DNA from: Streptomyces humicola
GTDB taxonomy: Bacteria > Actinomycetota > Actinomycetes > Streptomycetales > Streptomycetaceae
Reading direction: 5' to 3'
Assembly (NCBI RefSeq): GCF_024436035.1
Contig: NZ_JANFNG010000005.1
Span: forward strand, 62,001-126,000
DNA length: 64,000 bases
Shown here: positions 52,440-60,692 of the stretch, piece by piece
How positions within the stretch are numbered: position 1 is the stretch's first letter
Layout: each line of letters opens with the position of its first letter
Notes under the pieces: generated by a model
What the model saw: the letters and a program-made list of their open reading frames with translations, nothing else
The model's database searches: none
What the model was told of the DNA's origin: nothing
Made by a program: the position numbers and the translations under genes

Positions 52440-53860
52440 TGACCCAAACCCTCACTACCGGCTTCACAATGACGATCGGCGGCAAGTCCGTCGCCGGCGC
52501 GGGCAGCTTCGGCGTCGTCAACCCGGCCACCGGGCAGGTCTTCGCCGAGGCACCCGACTGCTCCCGTGAGCAGCTCGACCAGGCCATGGCCGCCGCGAAG
52601 GCGGCCGGCGTGTCCTGGCGCAAGGACGAGGACGCGCGGCGCGGCGCCATCAAGCAGGCCGCTGACGCGCTGCTCGCCCACACCGAGGACCTCGCGGAGG
52701 TGCTGTCGGCCGAGCAGGGCAAGCCGCTCAAGGCGGCCGCCTACGAGATCACCGAGACCGCCCGCTGGCTGACCACGACGGCCGACCTCGAACTGCCCCG
52801 CAACGTCATCCAAGACGACGCGAGCGCGTACGCGGAGGTCGTGCACCGGCCGCTCGGCGTGGTCGCCGCGATCACCCCGTGGAACTTCCCGCTGCTGCTG
52901 GCCGGTTGGAAGCTCGGCCCGGCGCTGCTCGCGGGCAACACTGTGGTGATCAAGCCCTCCCCGTTCACTCCGCTGTCCACCCTGCGGCTCGGCGAGATCG
53001 TCGCGTCGGTGCTGCCGCCCGGCGTGGTCAACGCCGTCAGCGGCGGTGACGACCTCGGTGCCTGGATGACCAGCCACCCCGCGGTCCGCAAGATCAGCTT
53101 CACCGGTTCGGTGCCCACCGGGAAGGCGGTGGCCGCGGCCGCCGCTCCCGACCTCAAGCGTTACACCCTCGAACTGGGCGGCAACGACGCGGCGATCGTC
53201 CTGGACGACGCCGACGTGGCCACGGTGGAGCGCGGCCTGTTCTGGGGCGCGTTCATCAACAACGGCCAGATCTGCGCCGGCATCAAGCGGATCTACGTGC
53301 CCGAGCGGCTGCACGACGACCTGGTCGAGGCGCTGGCCGCCCGCGCCCGTTCGGTGCGCGTCGGAGCCGGCACCGAGAAGGGTGTGCAGCTCGGCCCGAT
53401 CCAGAACCTGCCGCAGTTCGAGCGGGTCAAGGGCTTGGTCGCGGACGCCCTCGACAACGGCGCGGTGGCCGCGGCCGGCGGCAAGCCGTTCGACCACGAC
53501 GGCTACTTCTTCGAACCGACCATCCTGACCGGTGTCGCCGAGGGCACCCGGATCGTCGACGAGGAGCAGTTCGGCCCCGCGCTGCCGGTGATCCCCTACC
53601 GGGACCTGGACGACGCCGTCGAGCGCGCGAACAACACCAACTACGGCCTGTCCGGCTCGGTGTGGAGCCCGGACCTGGACCGTGCCGCGGAGGTCGCCAC
53701 CCGCTTCGACTCGGGCACCGCCTTCGTCAACGACCACCTCGCCCTCCAGCCCTACTTGCCCTTCGGCGGCAGTAAGTGGAGCGGTGTGGGCGTGGAGAAC
53801 GGCCCGTGGGGCCTGGCAGAGTTCACCGAACTTCAGGTGATCTACCGCAACCGTAAGTGA
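52439..53860 (+). CDS. Aldehyde dehydrogenase
   Basis: 473 residues, ALDH family: TPWNFPLL, IKPSPFTPLSTLRLGE, FTGSVPTGK, LELGGNDAAI and the catalytic Cys in NNGQICAGIKR. It oxidises the aldehyde made by the overlapping ADH gene. Downstream, after 43 bases, come the 7Fe ferredoxin and ferredoxin reductase genes, making a four-gene unit. Confidence 0.9.
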   Translation: MTQTLTTGFTMTIGGKSVAGAGSFGVVNPATGQVFAEAPDCSREQLDQAMAAAKAAGVSWRKDEDARRGAIKQAADALLAHTEDLAEVLSAEQGKPLKAAAYEITETARWLTTTADLELPRNVIQDDASAYAEVVHRPLGVVAAITPWNFPLLLAGWKLGPALLAGNTVVIKPSPFTPLSTLRLGEIVASVLPPGVVNAVSGGDDLGAWMTSHPAVRKISFTGSVPTGKAVAAAAAPDLKRYTLELGGNDAAIVLDDADVATVERGLFWGAFINNGQICAGIKRIYVPERLHDDLVEALAARARSVRVGAGTEKGVQLGPIQNLPQFERVKGLVADALDNGAVAAAGGKPFDHDGYFFEPTILTGVAEGTRIVDEEQFGPALPVIPYRDLDDAVERANNTNYGLSGSVWSPDLDRAAEVATRFDSGTAFVNDHLALQPYLPFGGSKWSGVGVENGPWGLAEFTELQVIYRNRK

Positions 53861-53903
53861 CATAGCCAGTTCCCAGACCTGGGGCCGGAGAGATGAGGCC
53901 GTC

Positions 53904-54251
53904 TTGCCCTACGTGATCACCGACGCGTGCATCGACGTCACAGACCGCACGTGTATCGAAGAATGCCCTGTCGACTGCATCTACGAAGGCAGTCGCAAGC
54001 TCTACATCAATCCGGCCGAGTGCATCGACTGCGGTGCGTGCGAACCAGTCTGCCCGGTCAGCGCGATCAAGAGCGACCGCAAGGTGCCCGAGGCGAAGAA
54101 GGCGTTCATCGCCGACAACGCCCGGTTCTTCACCGAGCCACTGCCGGGACGCGACGAGCCGCTCGGCGCGCCCGGCGGGGCCGGGGTCGTCGGACCGCTC
54201 GGCGTGGACACCGAACTGGTCGCCGCGTTCGAAGGAGATCCCGCCACATGA
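53904..54251 (+). CDS. 7Fe ferredoxin (FdxA type)
   Basis: 115 residues with the same eight-cysteine arrangement as the ferredoxin at 12882 (Cys 9, 17, 21, 25; 40, 43, 46, 50). It starts with TTG; ATGAGG lies a few bases upstream and the protein begins at the conserved PYVIT. The stop overlaps the reductase start (ATGA), so the two form an electron-transfer pair. The likely electron acceptor is one of the P450s or BoxB. Confidence 0.9.
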   Translation: MPYVITDACIDVTDRTCIEECPVDCIYEGSRKLYINPAECIDCGACEPVCPVSAIKSDRKVPEAKKAFIADNARFFTEPLPGRDEPLGAPGGAGVVGPLGVDTELVAAFEGDPAT

Positions 54252-55480
54252 CCGCACAGCGCCTCGTCGTGGTCGGCGCGTCACTCGCCGGACTGCACGC
54301 GGTGGAAGCGGCACGCAGGGCCGGCTTCACGGGCACGATCACCCTGATCGGGTCCGAGAAGCACGAGCCGTACAACCGGCCCCCGCTGTCCAAGCAGTTC
54401 CTCAACGCGGGACCGCTGCCGGAGCCGCCCTTCCTGCGCACCGCGGAGAAGTTCGGCGCGCTCGACATCGACCTGCGGCTCGGCGCCCCGGCGACCGAGC
54501 TGGACACCGAGGGACAGCGGGTCGCCGTTGGTGACGAATGGATCGGCTACGACGCGCTGGTCATCGCCACCGGCGCCACCCCGCGGGCGCTGCCCGGCAC
54601 CGACGGGCTCGCTGGCGTGCTCACCCTGCGCACCGTCGACGACGCCCGTGCGGCGCGGACCGCGCTCGACGCGGGCGCGCGCACCGTGGTGGTCGGGGCC
54701 GGCTTCATCGGCTCCGAGGTGGCCTCGGCCGCGCACAAGCGCGGCCTGCCGGTCACCATCGTCGAGGCGCTGCCCTCGCCGCTGGCCCGCGCGGTCGGCG
54801 AGGAAATGGGCGTGGCGGTCGGCGACTTCCACCGCGCCAACGGGGTGGAGTTGCGGTGCGGGACCGCGGTGACGAAGCTCAGCGGCGACGGACGGGTCGA
54901 GCACGTCCATCTCTCCGACGGCACCGTCCTCGACGCCGATCTGGTGGTCGTCGGCATCGGGGCCGCGCCGGAGACCGGCTGGCTTGAGTCCTCCTCGCTG
55001 ACCCTCGACAACGGCGTGGTCTGCGACGAGACGCTCAACGCGGGCGTGCCCGGGGTCTACGCCGCAGGTGACGTGGCCAGGTGGCACAACCCGCTCTTCG
55101 ACCGGTCGATGCGCCTGGAGCACTGGACCAGCGCGTCGGAGCAGGGCGCGGAGGCCGCGCGCAACGCGATCGACCCCGACCGCAAGCAGCCGTACGAAAC
55201 CGTGCCGTACTTCTGGTCCGACTGGTACGACCGGAAGATCCAGTTCGCCGGGCTGCCCGACGCGGAGCACATGGAGGTGGTCTCCGGCCAGGTCACCGAC
55301 CGCAAGTTCACCGCGCTCTACCGCAGCGGCGACCGGCTGATCGGCGCCCTGACCGTCAACCGCCCGGCCGAGAACGCCAAGTACCAGGGGCTGATCGGGC
55401 GCAGGGCCGGCTGGGAGGAAGCGCTCGAAGTGGCCCGGGCGTCTGCCGCCCGGGCCACGGCGGCCGCGGCGAAGAGCTGA
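54248..55480 (+). CDS. FAD-dependent ferredoxin reductase (rhodocoxin/putidaredoxin reductase type)
   Basis: 410 residues: FAD site VVVGASLAGLHAVEAARRAG, the PYNRPPLSKQFL signature, NAD site VVVGAGFIGSEVASAA, FAD closure GVYAAGDVARWHNP, and the C-terminal EHWTSASEQG found in P450 ferredoxin reductases. It moves electrons from NAD(P)H to ferredoxin. It is of a different family from the TrxR-like reductase at 13251, so the region encodes two distinct electron-supply routes. Confidence 0.92.
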   Translation: MTAQRLVVVGASLAGLHAVEAARRAGFTGTITLIGSEKHEPYNRPPLSKQFLNAGPLPEPPFLRTAEKFGALDIDLRLGAPATELDTEGQRVAVGDEWIGYDALVIATGATPRALPGTDGLAGVLTLRTVDDARAARTALDAGARTVVVGAGFIGSEVASAAHKRGLPVTIVEALPSPLARAVGEEMGVAVGDFHRANGVELRCGTAVTKLSGDGRVEHVHLSDGTVLDADLVVVGIGAAPETGWLESSSLTLDNGVVCDETLNAGVPGVYAAGDVARWHNPLFDRSMRLEHWTSASEQGAEAARNAIDPDRKQPYETVPYFWSDWYDRKIQFAGLPDAEHMEVVSGQVTDRKFTALYRSGDRLIGALTVNRPAENAKYQGLIGRRAGWEEALEVARASAARATAAAAKS

Positions 55481-55487
55481 AGTTCGC

Positions 55488-55520
55488 GCCCTGGGCCCGC
55501 CACAGGCGGCCCGGGGCTTT
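55488..55520 (+). terminator. Imperfect terminator after the ferredoxin reductase
   Basis: GCCCTGGGCC and GGCCCGGGGC pair across GGCGG-containing loop sequence, followed by TTT. It marks the end of the catabolic region. Confidence 0.45.
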
Positions 55521-55589
55521 CCAAACTGGTGTCAACTACCATGTGACGGAAGGGTGTTCGCTGGTGGGAGCACGGAGGTGCAGGCCGAC

Positions 55590-55770
55590 CGGCACAAGGT
55601 GCTGACCACCGGCATGAACCCTGCCATCGCCGCCGCGATCGCGGCGGCGATGAGGACGCCTGGAGTCCGATTCGCTACCCGGATGCCTTCGTCGATCCGG
55701 ACACCGGCGAGATGGTCTCCGACGCCGAGACCGAGTACACCGTCTTCACCAGGCGGAAGAAGAATGAGAT
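55590..55770 (+). mobile_element. IS1380-type transposase fragment
   Basis: Two frames joined by a frameshift read LTTGMNPAIAAAIAA and then DEDAWSPIRYPDAFVDPDTG, EMVSDAETEYTVFTRRKK. This is the conserved stretch of IS1380-family transposases around the mid-domain DEDAWxPIxYPxA...SDAEVAE...FTxFTSRRK. Nothing before or after it matches. It is a small, inactive relic. Confidence 0.65.
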
Positions 55771-55889
55771 GAACGGGACCTGCGCAGAGCATCTCGGCTG
55801 CCCGCGGGTACCCAATCAGAGCGAGACGGTCGCCGTAACCACCAGCGATGGCGCGCTGAACTGCAATGATTCGGCTTCCCATGATTTGC

Positions 55890-55926
55890 TGCTCCTACCC
55901 AGGACTCGAACCTGCGGCCAGGAGCA
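55890..55926. repeat. T-arm-like hairpin
   Basis: TGCTCCT and AGGAGCA enclose CAGGACTCGAACCTG, which has the sequence of a tRNA T-stem and loop on the minus strand. A full tRNA cannot be folded. Such 3'-tRNA pieces are typical attachment-site remnants. Confidence 0.35.
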
Positions 55927-56141
55927 ACTCCGTTCCGCCGCCCGGCGCCCTAATAGGGCCCATGCGCCGCAACGGGCCGCGTCGCCGGAGCAATTGTTCT
56001 GGGACGACGGGGAGCCACCGCCGGGCCCGTCTAATCACAGCGGCGGGGAGCGCGGTGAGGTGCGGGGTGGCGTGCGTCAGTCATGCGCGGGAGCTGTAAT
56101 CCCCACCGTGCCCCGTACCGAGCTTGTATTGAGCCATGGCG

Positions 56142-56215
56142 GCCCCTGTAGGCCCATAGCACAACGGTTGCACAGTCACGCGGGAACTCCCGGGAAATCG
56201 CAGGTAGACAGGGGC
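56142..56215. repeat. Hairpin with tRNA-like outline
   Basis: GCCCCTGT and ACAGGGGC pair over 58 bases, and TAGCACAACGGTT inside resembles a tRNA D-loop. The D-stem and T-arm do not pair, so it is at best a decayed tRNA. Confidence 0.25.
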
Positions 56216-56234
56216 ACACGCATAGTAGGACGCT

Positions 56235-56269
56235 GGCCCCGACCAGCGCGTTTTACCTGGTCAGGGGCC
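56235..56269. terminator. Terminator-like hairpin in the degenerate region
   Basis: GGCCCCGACCAG pairs with CTGGTC-A-GGGGCC with one bulge and a 10-base loop. No intact gene ends nearby. Confidence 0.35.
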
Positions 56270-57152
56270 CAATGGCGGATGAGTCGACCTGTGCGCCGGG
56301 TTCTGTTGACATTCTGTCCGGGGACAGACCTACGCCTCCTTGGAGTCGTCGCGCCGATAGCCGTCTCGGCGCTGCTTCGCGTGGACTGGTGGGAGCGCCA
56401 AAACCGGGCCCTCCACGAGAACGTCGGTTTTCGCGTTGTGGCAAGTTGGGTGCACAACGCTCACTGACCGTGTTTCCGCAGGTCAGAGGGGCCATCTGAA
56501 CTACCGGCGCCCCTACCGATGAGTGCGATGAACTGCAGAGTCCGCTTAGAAGATCAATGCGCGCCGGAACGCATTATCGCAGGTAGAAGGCCAGATCAGC
56601 GGGCGATCCTGCCTTCTGGGACCGCCGCAGGTTCGAGTCATAGGGGGTAACTGGAGCTAGCACCAGGGCCGCACTCTGTGATACTCCCTGATCACACGGA
56701 TCCATCATCCGGTCGGTGCGAGCACGGCGCTTGACAGCCGACTTCTCGGGATGCCGAGCCGGCCTCATCCCCCGTACGCGACTCTGGCGCAGCTGCCCAC
56801 CCCGAATGCTCGGCGACCCAGAGAAGCACATCACGGATCGCAGCGGCCTGCTGCCGGGCCAAGGCCGCCGCTTCCGCCCTGTCCTTCTGAGCCTCGACCA
56901 CGCAGATCTCAAACCGGAAGGACAGCGGCCGACTTCTGGCAGCATCACCCGTGCCACCACACCGGCCGCCAGCGTCATCATGAGCACCCATAAGCGCCAG
57001 GCTCACACAAAGGCGCCATCGCCGACGATGCGTCAGAAAAGAGATGACACATACGGGTGACACCAGGTCCGCCCCATGAATACCGGGAAGTCGAGGGACT
57101 TCACTTCCCGCCGTCACTCAACTCCTGGCGGCCGCCCCCGGATCTGGGTCGG

Positions 57153-57530
57153 TCAGTCGGTCACCGGCAACCCAGCCGTGCGCCACGCGCGGAAGCCGCC
57201 GACGAGGTCTGTGGCGCGTGACAGACCGATGGTCCGCAGGGACGCCGCGGCCAGCGAGGAGGCGTAGCCCTCGTCGCAGAAGACGATCCATTGGATGTCG
57301 GTGTTCGTGGCCTGCGGCAATGCGCCGTCGCTCGCTGGGTCGCAGCGCCACTCCAAGTGGTTGCGCTCGATGACGATGGCACCAGGGATGCCGCCCTCGA
57401 CGCGACGTGTTCCGGCGGGCCGGGTGTCGACGAGCAGCGCGCCCTCACGCACCGCCTGGTAGGCCTCGAAGGGTTCGAGGCGGTCGAGGCCGGTGCGGAC
57501 GTCGGCGAGATGGCGGTCGATCCCGGTCAT
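57153..57530 (-). CDS. Rhodanese-like sulfurtransferase domain protein
   Basis: 125 residues, a single rhodanese domain: ALLVDTRPAGTRRVEGGIPGA, the active-site loop VFCDEGYASS with its Cys, and LVGGFRAWRTAGLPV. It binds sulfur as a persulfide and may pass it on. The ATG overlaps the cysteine dioxygenase stop (ATGA), so the two act together in cysteine and sulfane-sulfur turnover. Confidence 0.88.
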   Translation of the reverse strand: MTGIDRHLADVRTGLDRLEPFEAYQAVREGALLVDTRPAGTRRVEGGIPGAIVIERNHLEWRCDPASDGALPQATNTDIQWIVFCDEGYASSLAAASLRTIGLSRATDLVGGFRAWRTAGLPVTD

Positions 57531-58033
57531 TCGGCGACTCCGTCAATGCGCTCGGTCATCAACCGACCGTCGGGCAGCTGGCGGTAGTACGACATCGTGG
57601 CCAGCGGCGGGGAGTACGCGTGGACACTCACGGCCGGGGCCGTGGCCTCGTTGGTGACCTGGTGGACGTGACGAGGTCCGAAGGCCCGTACCTCGTCGGC
57701 CCGCAGCCGGCGCGGCGTCGGATGCACCGGGTAGGACGTGGGCGGAAAGGTCCGTTCGGTCAGCTCGCCGCGTATGACGGTGAACGCGCCATTGGAGCCG
57801 CCGTGGCCGTGGATCTCGGTGCCCTGGCCGGGCAGCCAGGTCAGGAGCCACACTTCGTACGTCTGCGAGAGCTCCAAGCGGGTGTAGTAGCGGTCGGGGC
57901 TCTGGTAGCGGACGTGCGGCAGCCAGAGCCCCCGGCGCTCGGCGAAACGGTCGGCGAGGTCGGCGAGCTGGGCGGGGCTGAGCGCGGCGGCATGGGGCAG
58001 GGAGGCGCCGATGGAGGGCGATGCGATGGACAC
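57527..58033 (-). CDS. Cysteine dioxygenase
   Basis: 168 residues with the cupin fold of type I cysteine dioxygenases: GTEIHGHGGSNGAFTVIRGEL holds two iron-binding histidines, and FGPRHVHQVTN the third. The YYRQLPDGRLMTERI end is usual for actinobacterial members. It oxidises cysteine to cysteine sulfinate with O2. I chose the GTG at 58033 because AAGGA lies just upstream and the ATG candidates upstream do not fit the family. A leader peptide gene precedes it. Confidence 0.85.
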   Translation of the reverse strand: MSIASPSIGASLPHAAALSPAQLADLADRFAERRGLWLPHVRYQSPDRYYTRLELSQTYEVWLLTWLPGQGTEIHGHGGSNGAFTVIRGELTERTFPPTSYPVHPTPRRLRADEVRAFGPRHVHQVTNEATAPAVSVHAYSPPLATMSYYRQLPDGRLMTERIDGVAE

Positions 58034-58106
58034 GAGGGTTCCTTGGGGGTGTCGAGGCGGACGGGTACGCAGGAAATGCCGCGCCTCGGTACACCCGGCG
58101 CGGCCG

Positions 58107-58193
58107 TCAGGGACGGCCGCTGCGACACAGCGCGCTGGCCACGCGGACGAGGTCCACGTGGTGTCGCTCGAAGAAGCGCCTGCTGGTCGACAT
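58107..58193 (-). CDS. Leader peptide (uORF) of the cysteine dioxygenase operon
   Basis: 28 residues starting MSTSRRFFERHHVDLVRVAS and then ALCRS. The pattern of basic start, RxHVDLxRVxSALCR and short tail is that of the actinobacterial putative leader peptides found before sulfur-metabolism genes. The cysteine codon near the end suggests cysteine-dependent translation control. It ends 73 bases before the cysteine dioxygenase GTG. Confidence 0.75.
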   Translation of the reverse strand: MSTSRRFFERHHVDLVRVASALCRSGRP

Positions 58194-58261
58194 GGGGGCA
58201 GGCTCGCAGGGGGCGGGCCGCTGGTCAAGTCGGCGCTTGTGTCGCGCTCGCCACTGAGTTT

Positions 58262-58296
58262 CGTAGTCGCGCCGTCGGCGCCGTCGGCGCCGTCGA
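58262..58296. repeat. Tandem GCGCCGTCG repeat
   Basis: Three consecutive copies of GCCGTCGGC-type 9-base units lie between the leader peptide and the terminator hairpin. They are probably a slippage product without a role. Confidence 0.5.
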
Positions 58297-58320
58297 GGTC
58301 TCGGGCCTGGGCCCGAGACC
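58297..58320 (-). terminator. Terminator of the flavoprotein gene
   Basis: GGTCTCGGGC and GCCCGAGACC form a perfect 10-bp stem with a 4-base loop, just beyond the stop at 58352 on the minus strand. Confidence 0.65.
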
Positions 58321-58351
58321 GGTGAGCATGCGGCGCCCGAGACGTCGTAGG

Positions 58352-59590
58352 TCAGCTCCATGGTGCGCGGAGGCTGCCTGTGGTGTGCAGGAAGTGGTCG
58401 CCGATGGAGCGCAGTGTGGGGGCGCAGGGACGGGGGCCCACCAGGGCGCGGATGTTGCGCCAATAGCGGTCCAGCCCTTCGGTGTCGGTGAGTTCAAGCA
58501 CCCGCTCGCCGGTGAGCAGGGCCGCCTCGACCGTGACGGCTTCGGCGGTCGCCACGTGTGCGGCCGTGTCCGCGAACTGCCGGTGGTCCAACCCGCATCC
58601 TGCGCCGAGTGCCCCGGCCATGGCGGCCGTTGCGCGGTCGACGACCGCCGACGCGGTGTTGGTGGCGAGGGCAAGCCGACCGAAGGCCAGCAGGAGATCG
58701 GAGTCCAGGCCACCTGCGAGCGCGCCCATAGCGGTATCCGCGCCACCGACGGTCGGCCGGGTACGGAACGCGACATGGCTGAGGTCCCTGGCCTCAACCA
58801 GCGCCCCTTCGGCGATCCCCAGCGCGACGTGGGCCTGCATGAGCCGCATCGCGAGGGGCGCGAGCGCGGCGAAGGGTGCGATCACGTCCTCGTCGCGTAC
58901 GGCGGGTCCGACCACCTCGTCCGGGTCGATCACGACGTCGTCGAAGTGGACGGTGCCCGCCCCCGTGAGCCGCTGGCCGAACCGGTCGTGCCGAAGGCTC
59001 CGGCTGACGCCGGGGCGGCGCGGGTCCACGAGTACGACGAGCGTCTCGTTCGTGGCGGTACAGACGGCGTCGAGGACGAGCCGGTCGGCGACGGTGACCG
59101 CCGCGGCCAAGGCTCGGTGCCCGCTGAGGAGATAGCCGTGGGCGGCGGGAGTGAGGGCGAGGGAGGCGCCTTCGTCGTTGAGGCGGGGGCCGTCGTACGG
59201 GTCCGGGGAGGCGCCGCCCGCCCACAGCCACTGCTCCCGCACGGCGAGGTCTTCCAGCACGGCGGCGCGTTCCGCAGTGGCGAAGAACCGGGGGCTCCAG
59301 GCCAACACGTAGTGCCGGCCGAGGAGTTCACCCATGGAGCCGTCAGCGGCGGCGATCCGGCGAACGACGGCGCAGGCGTCCTGCCAGGCCATGCCCCCAC
59401 CCGCCGCGCCGGGCGGAGCGAGGGCGGCCGGCAGGCCGGATTCGCGAAGCCGCGCCACCTCATCGTCCGGCGGCTTGCCGGCCCTGTCCCGGTCGAGTGC
59501 GTCGACCGCGAGGTCGTCCGCGAGTTCGCAGGCGACGCGCTGCCAGAAGTCCTCGCTTGCGGCGATGGCATCGGTCGCGGTGCCGCTCAT
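58352..59590 (-). CDS. Acyl-CoA-dehydrogenase-fold flavoprotein (DszC/SfnC-like)
   Basis: 412 residues. The fold is that of acyl-CoA dehydrogenases: a helical N-terminus, a beta middle domain (GYLLSGHRALAAAVTVADRL) and a helical C-terminal domain (HVALGIAEGALVEARDL). In this branch (DszC, SfnC) FMNH2 and O2 are used for sulfur oxidation or desulfonation. The C-terminus (DRYWRNIRALVGPRP) differs from the usual YKxREVG ending. An operator-like sequence shared with the Rrf2 gene region lies 65 bases upstream. A role in sulfur scavenging fits the neighbours. Confidence 0.8.
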   Translation of the reverse strand: MSGTATDAIAASEDFWQRVACELADDLAVDALDRDRAGKPPDDEVARLRESGLPAALAPPGAAGGGMAWQDACAVVRRIAAADGSMGELLGRHYVLAWSPRFFATAERAAVLEDLAVREQWLWAGGASPDPYDGPRLNDEGASLALTPAAHGYLLSGHRALAAAVTVADRLVLDAVCTATNETLVVLVDPRRPGVSRSLRHDRFGQRLTGAGTVHFDDVVIDPDEVVGPAVRDEDVIAPFAALAPLAMRLMQAHVALGIAEGALVEARDLSHVAFRTRPTVGGADTAMGALAGGLDSDLLLAFGRLALATNTASAVVDRATAAMAGALGAGCGLDHRQFADTAAHVATAEAVTVEAALLTGERVLELTDTEGLDRYWRNIRALVGPRPCAPTLRSIGDHFLHTTGSLRAPWS

Positions 59591-59654
59591 CGCCGCACCC
59601 GGGGGTCGTACGGAACCAGCGCCCTCACGGCCACCTCACACGTTCCCTATTTTT

Positions 59655-59671
59655 CCTATGGATTTAGTAGG
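59655..59671. promoter_or_regulatory. Operator-like sequence, copy 1
   Basis: CCTATGGATTTAGTAGG lies upstream of the flavoprotein gene. It matches copy 2 at 60355 at 15 of 17 positions, with CCTA and TAGG as inverted ends. It is a likely binding site of the adjacent Rrf2 regulator. Confidence 0.65.
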
Positions 59672-59778
59672 GATTAGCTTGCGTGTGCGACAGGCTGTGA
59701 GCAAGGGGGGATCCACCAGACGGACACGCCCGTTTCGATAGACGGGACAGTGGTCACGGGTGCGGCCCGCGCCCGCCG

Positions 59779-60237
59779 CTACGGGTTCGTCCAGGCGGCC
59801 GGGTCGTCGGCGAGCGCCATGACCTGGGGAGGCAGCTGCCCTGAGACGACGTCTGCGAGGGAGACGCCGTCCAGGATCTGGCGGACGTTGGCCCGCAGGG
59901 CGATCCACAGCGGGAGCAGCGATGCGGCTGGGCCGGAGTACGACAGGTCTGGCGGACGCACCCCCTGCACCGACACCAGCGGTCCGTCGACGACGCGGAT
60001 GACGTCCGCGACGCTGATGGACTCGGGCGGCCTGGCGAGGCGGTAGCCGCCGCGCAGACCTCGCTGGCTCGCCACGAGCCCGCCCCGCCGCATGTCGCCC
60101 AGGATGCTCTCGAGGAACTTGTGCGGGATTTCCTGGGCGTCCGCGATCGCCTCCGCCTTCAGCGGGCCGGCCTCCGAAGCCGCCGCGAGTTGCACGGCAG
60201 CCCGCACTGCATAGTCCGCCCTGGCCGAGATCCGCAT
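59779..60237 (-). CDS. Rrf2-family transcriptional regulator
   Basis: 152 residues. The winged helix at 1-85 has the family pattern MRISARADYAVRAAVQLA, IPHKFLESILGDMRRGGLVA and SQRGLRGGYRLARPP. There is no cysteine, so it cannot bind an Fe-S cluster as IscR or NsrR do; it is closer to the CymR type that senses cysteine status through a partner. I chose the ATG at 60237 because the conserved domain starts there. The two operator-like sites lie on either side of the gene. Confidence 0.87.
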   Translation of the reverse strand: MRISARADYAVRAAVQLAAASEAGPLKAEAIADAQEIPHKFLESILGDMRRGGLVASQRGLRGGYRLARPPESISVADVIRVVDGPLVSVQGVRPPDLSYSGPAASLLPLWIALRANVRQILDGVSLADVVSGQLPPQVMALADDPAAWTNP

Positions 60238-60354
60238 GGCCGCATTATCGGGCACGGGCACGCCGCATAACTCGACCGGCGGTACTCGCCGAGGCACCTG
60301 CCCGAGGCCCGCTGGAGGACCGCCCGAGGCCGCGGCGTGGCATACTTCACTATC

Positions 60355-60371
60355 CCTATCGATTTCGTAGG
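60355..60371. promoter_or_regulatory. Operator-like sequence, copy 2
   Basis: CCTATCGATTTCGTAGG lies 118 bases upstream of the Rrf2 start and 44 bases before a second leader-peptide-like frame. TTGACG follows at 60379. It forms a pair with 59655-59671. Confidence 0.65.
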
Positions 60372-60414
60372 AAAGCTATTGACGGGCGGCAACACCAGCG
60401 ACGACCATGGGGTC

Positions 60415-60528
60415 ATGTCCCGCACGCAGCAGCCGCTCGTACGCCGTCGGCACGTCGACTACCGGCGCGTCGCCGCGTGGTCTGCCGACGCGCCTGAAGC
60501 CGAGGCGGGCGTTGCCGCCCGCCCGTGA
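60415..60528 (+). CDS. Possible second leader peptide
   Basis: 37 residues beginning MSRTQQPLVRRRHVDYRRVA. The RRRHVDYRRVA core resembles the R-HVD-xRV motif of sulfur leader peptides, but the usual Cys is missing and the tail is longer. It lies just after operator copy 2. The gene it would control, downstream, is now decayed, which may explain its drift. Confidence 0.45.
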   Translation: MSRTQQPLVRRRHVDYRRVAAWSADAPEAEAGVAARP

Positions 60529-60692
60529 GCATTCCCGCGTCCCAGCCTCACGCGTCCCCGTGCGGACTGTGTGGGCCCCTCCGGTCGGGCAGCGCCCGGG
60601 GCCGGCCTGCGGTTGACACGACCGCCCCGTCCCCGCCCGCTCGCGCCGAACCGCGTACCGATCCGACCCCACCCAGCAAAAGGACGACCGCC

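Larger units (their letters stand above)
55771..57152. other. Degenerate region with hairpins and tRNA-like fragments
   Basis: No convincing gene. It contains two copies of a 15-base T-arm-like sequence (55903-55917 minus, 56625-56639 plus), a long-armed hairpin (56142-56215), a terminator-like hairpin (56235-56269) and scattered frames with little coding character. The minus frame ending at 56692 contains VEAQKDRAEAAALARQQAAA, a helical stretch I cannot assign. The region looks like the scar of past insertions. Confidence 0.5.

Noticed and set aside
56142-56215. A tRNA gene
   Set aside because: The ends pair well and the D-loop looks right, but D-stem and T-arm do not pair and the anticodon stem is not convincing.
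55712-56467. A 251-residue protein in the scar region
   Set aside because: It begins inside the IS fragment and runs through hairpins and T-arm repeats, with no sign of a conserved domain.
60525-60692. An N-terminal extension of the winged-helix gene
   Set aside because: The ATG at 60693 has AAAAGGA at the right distance, whereas the upstream start has none and the extension is low-complexity.
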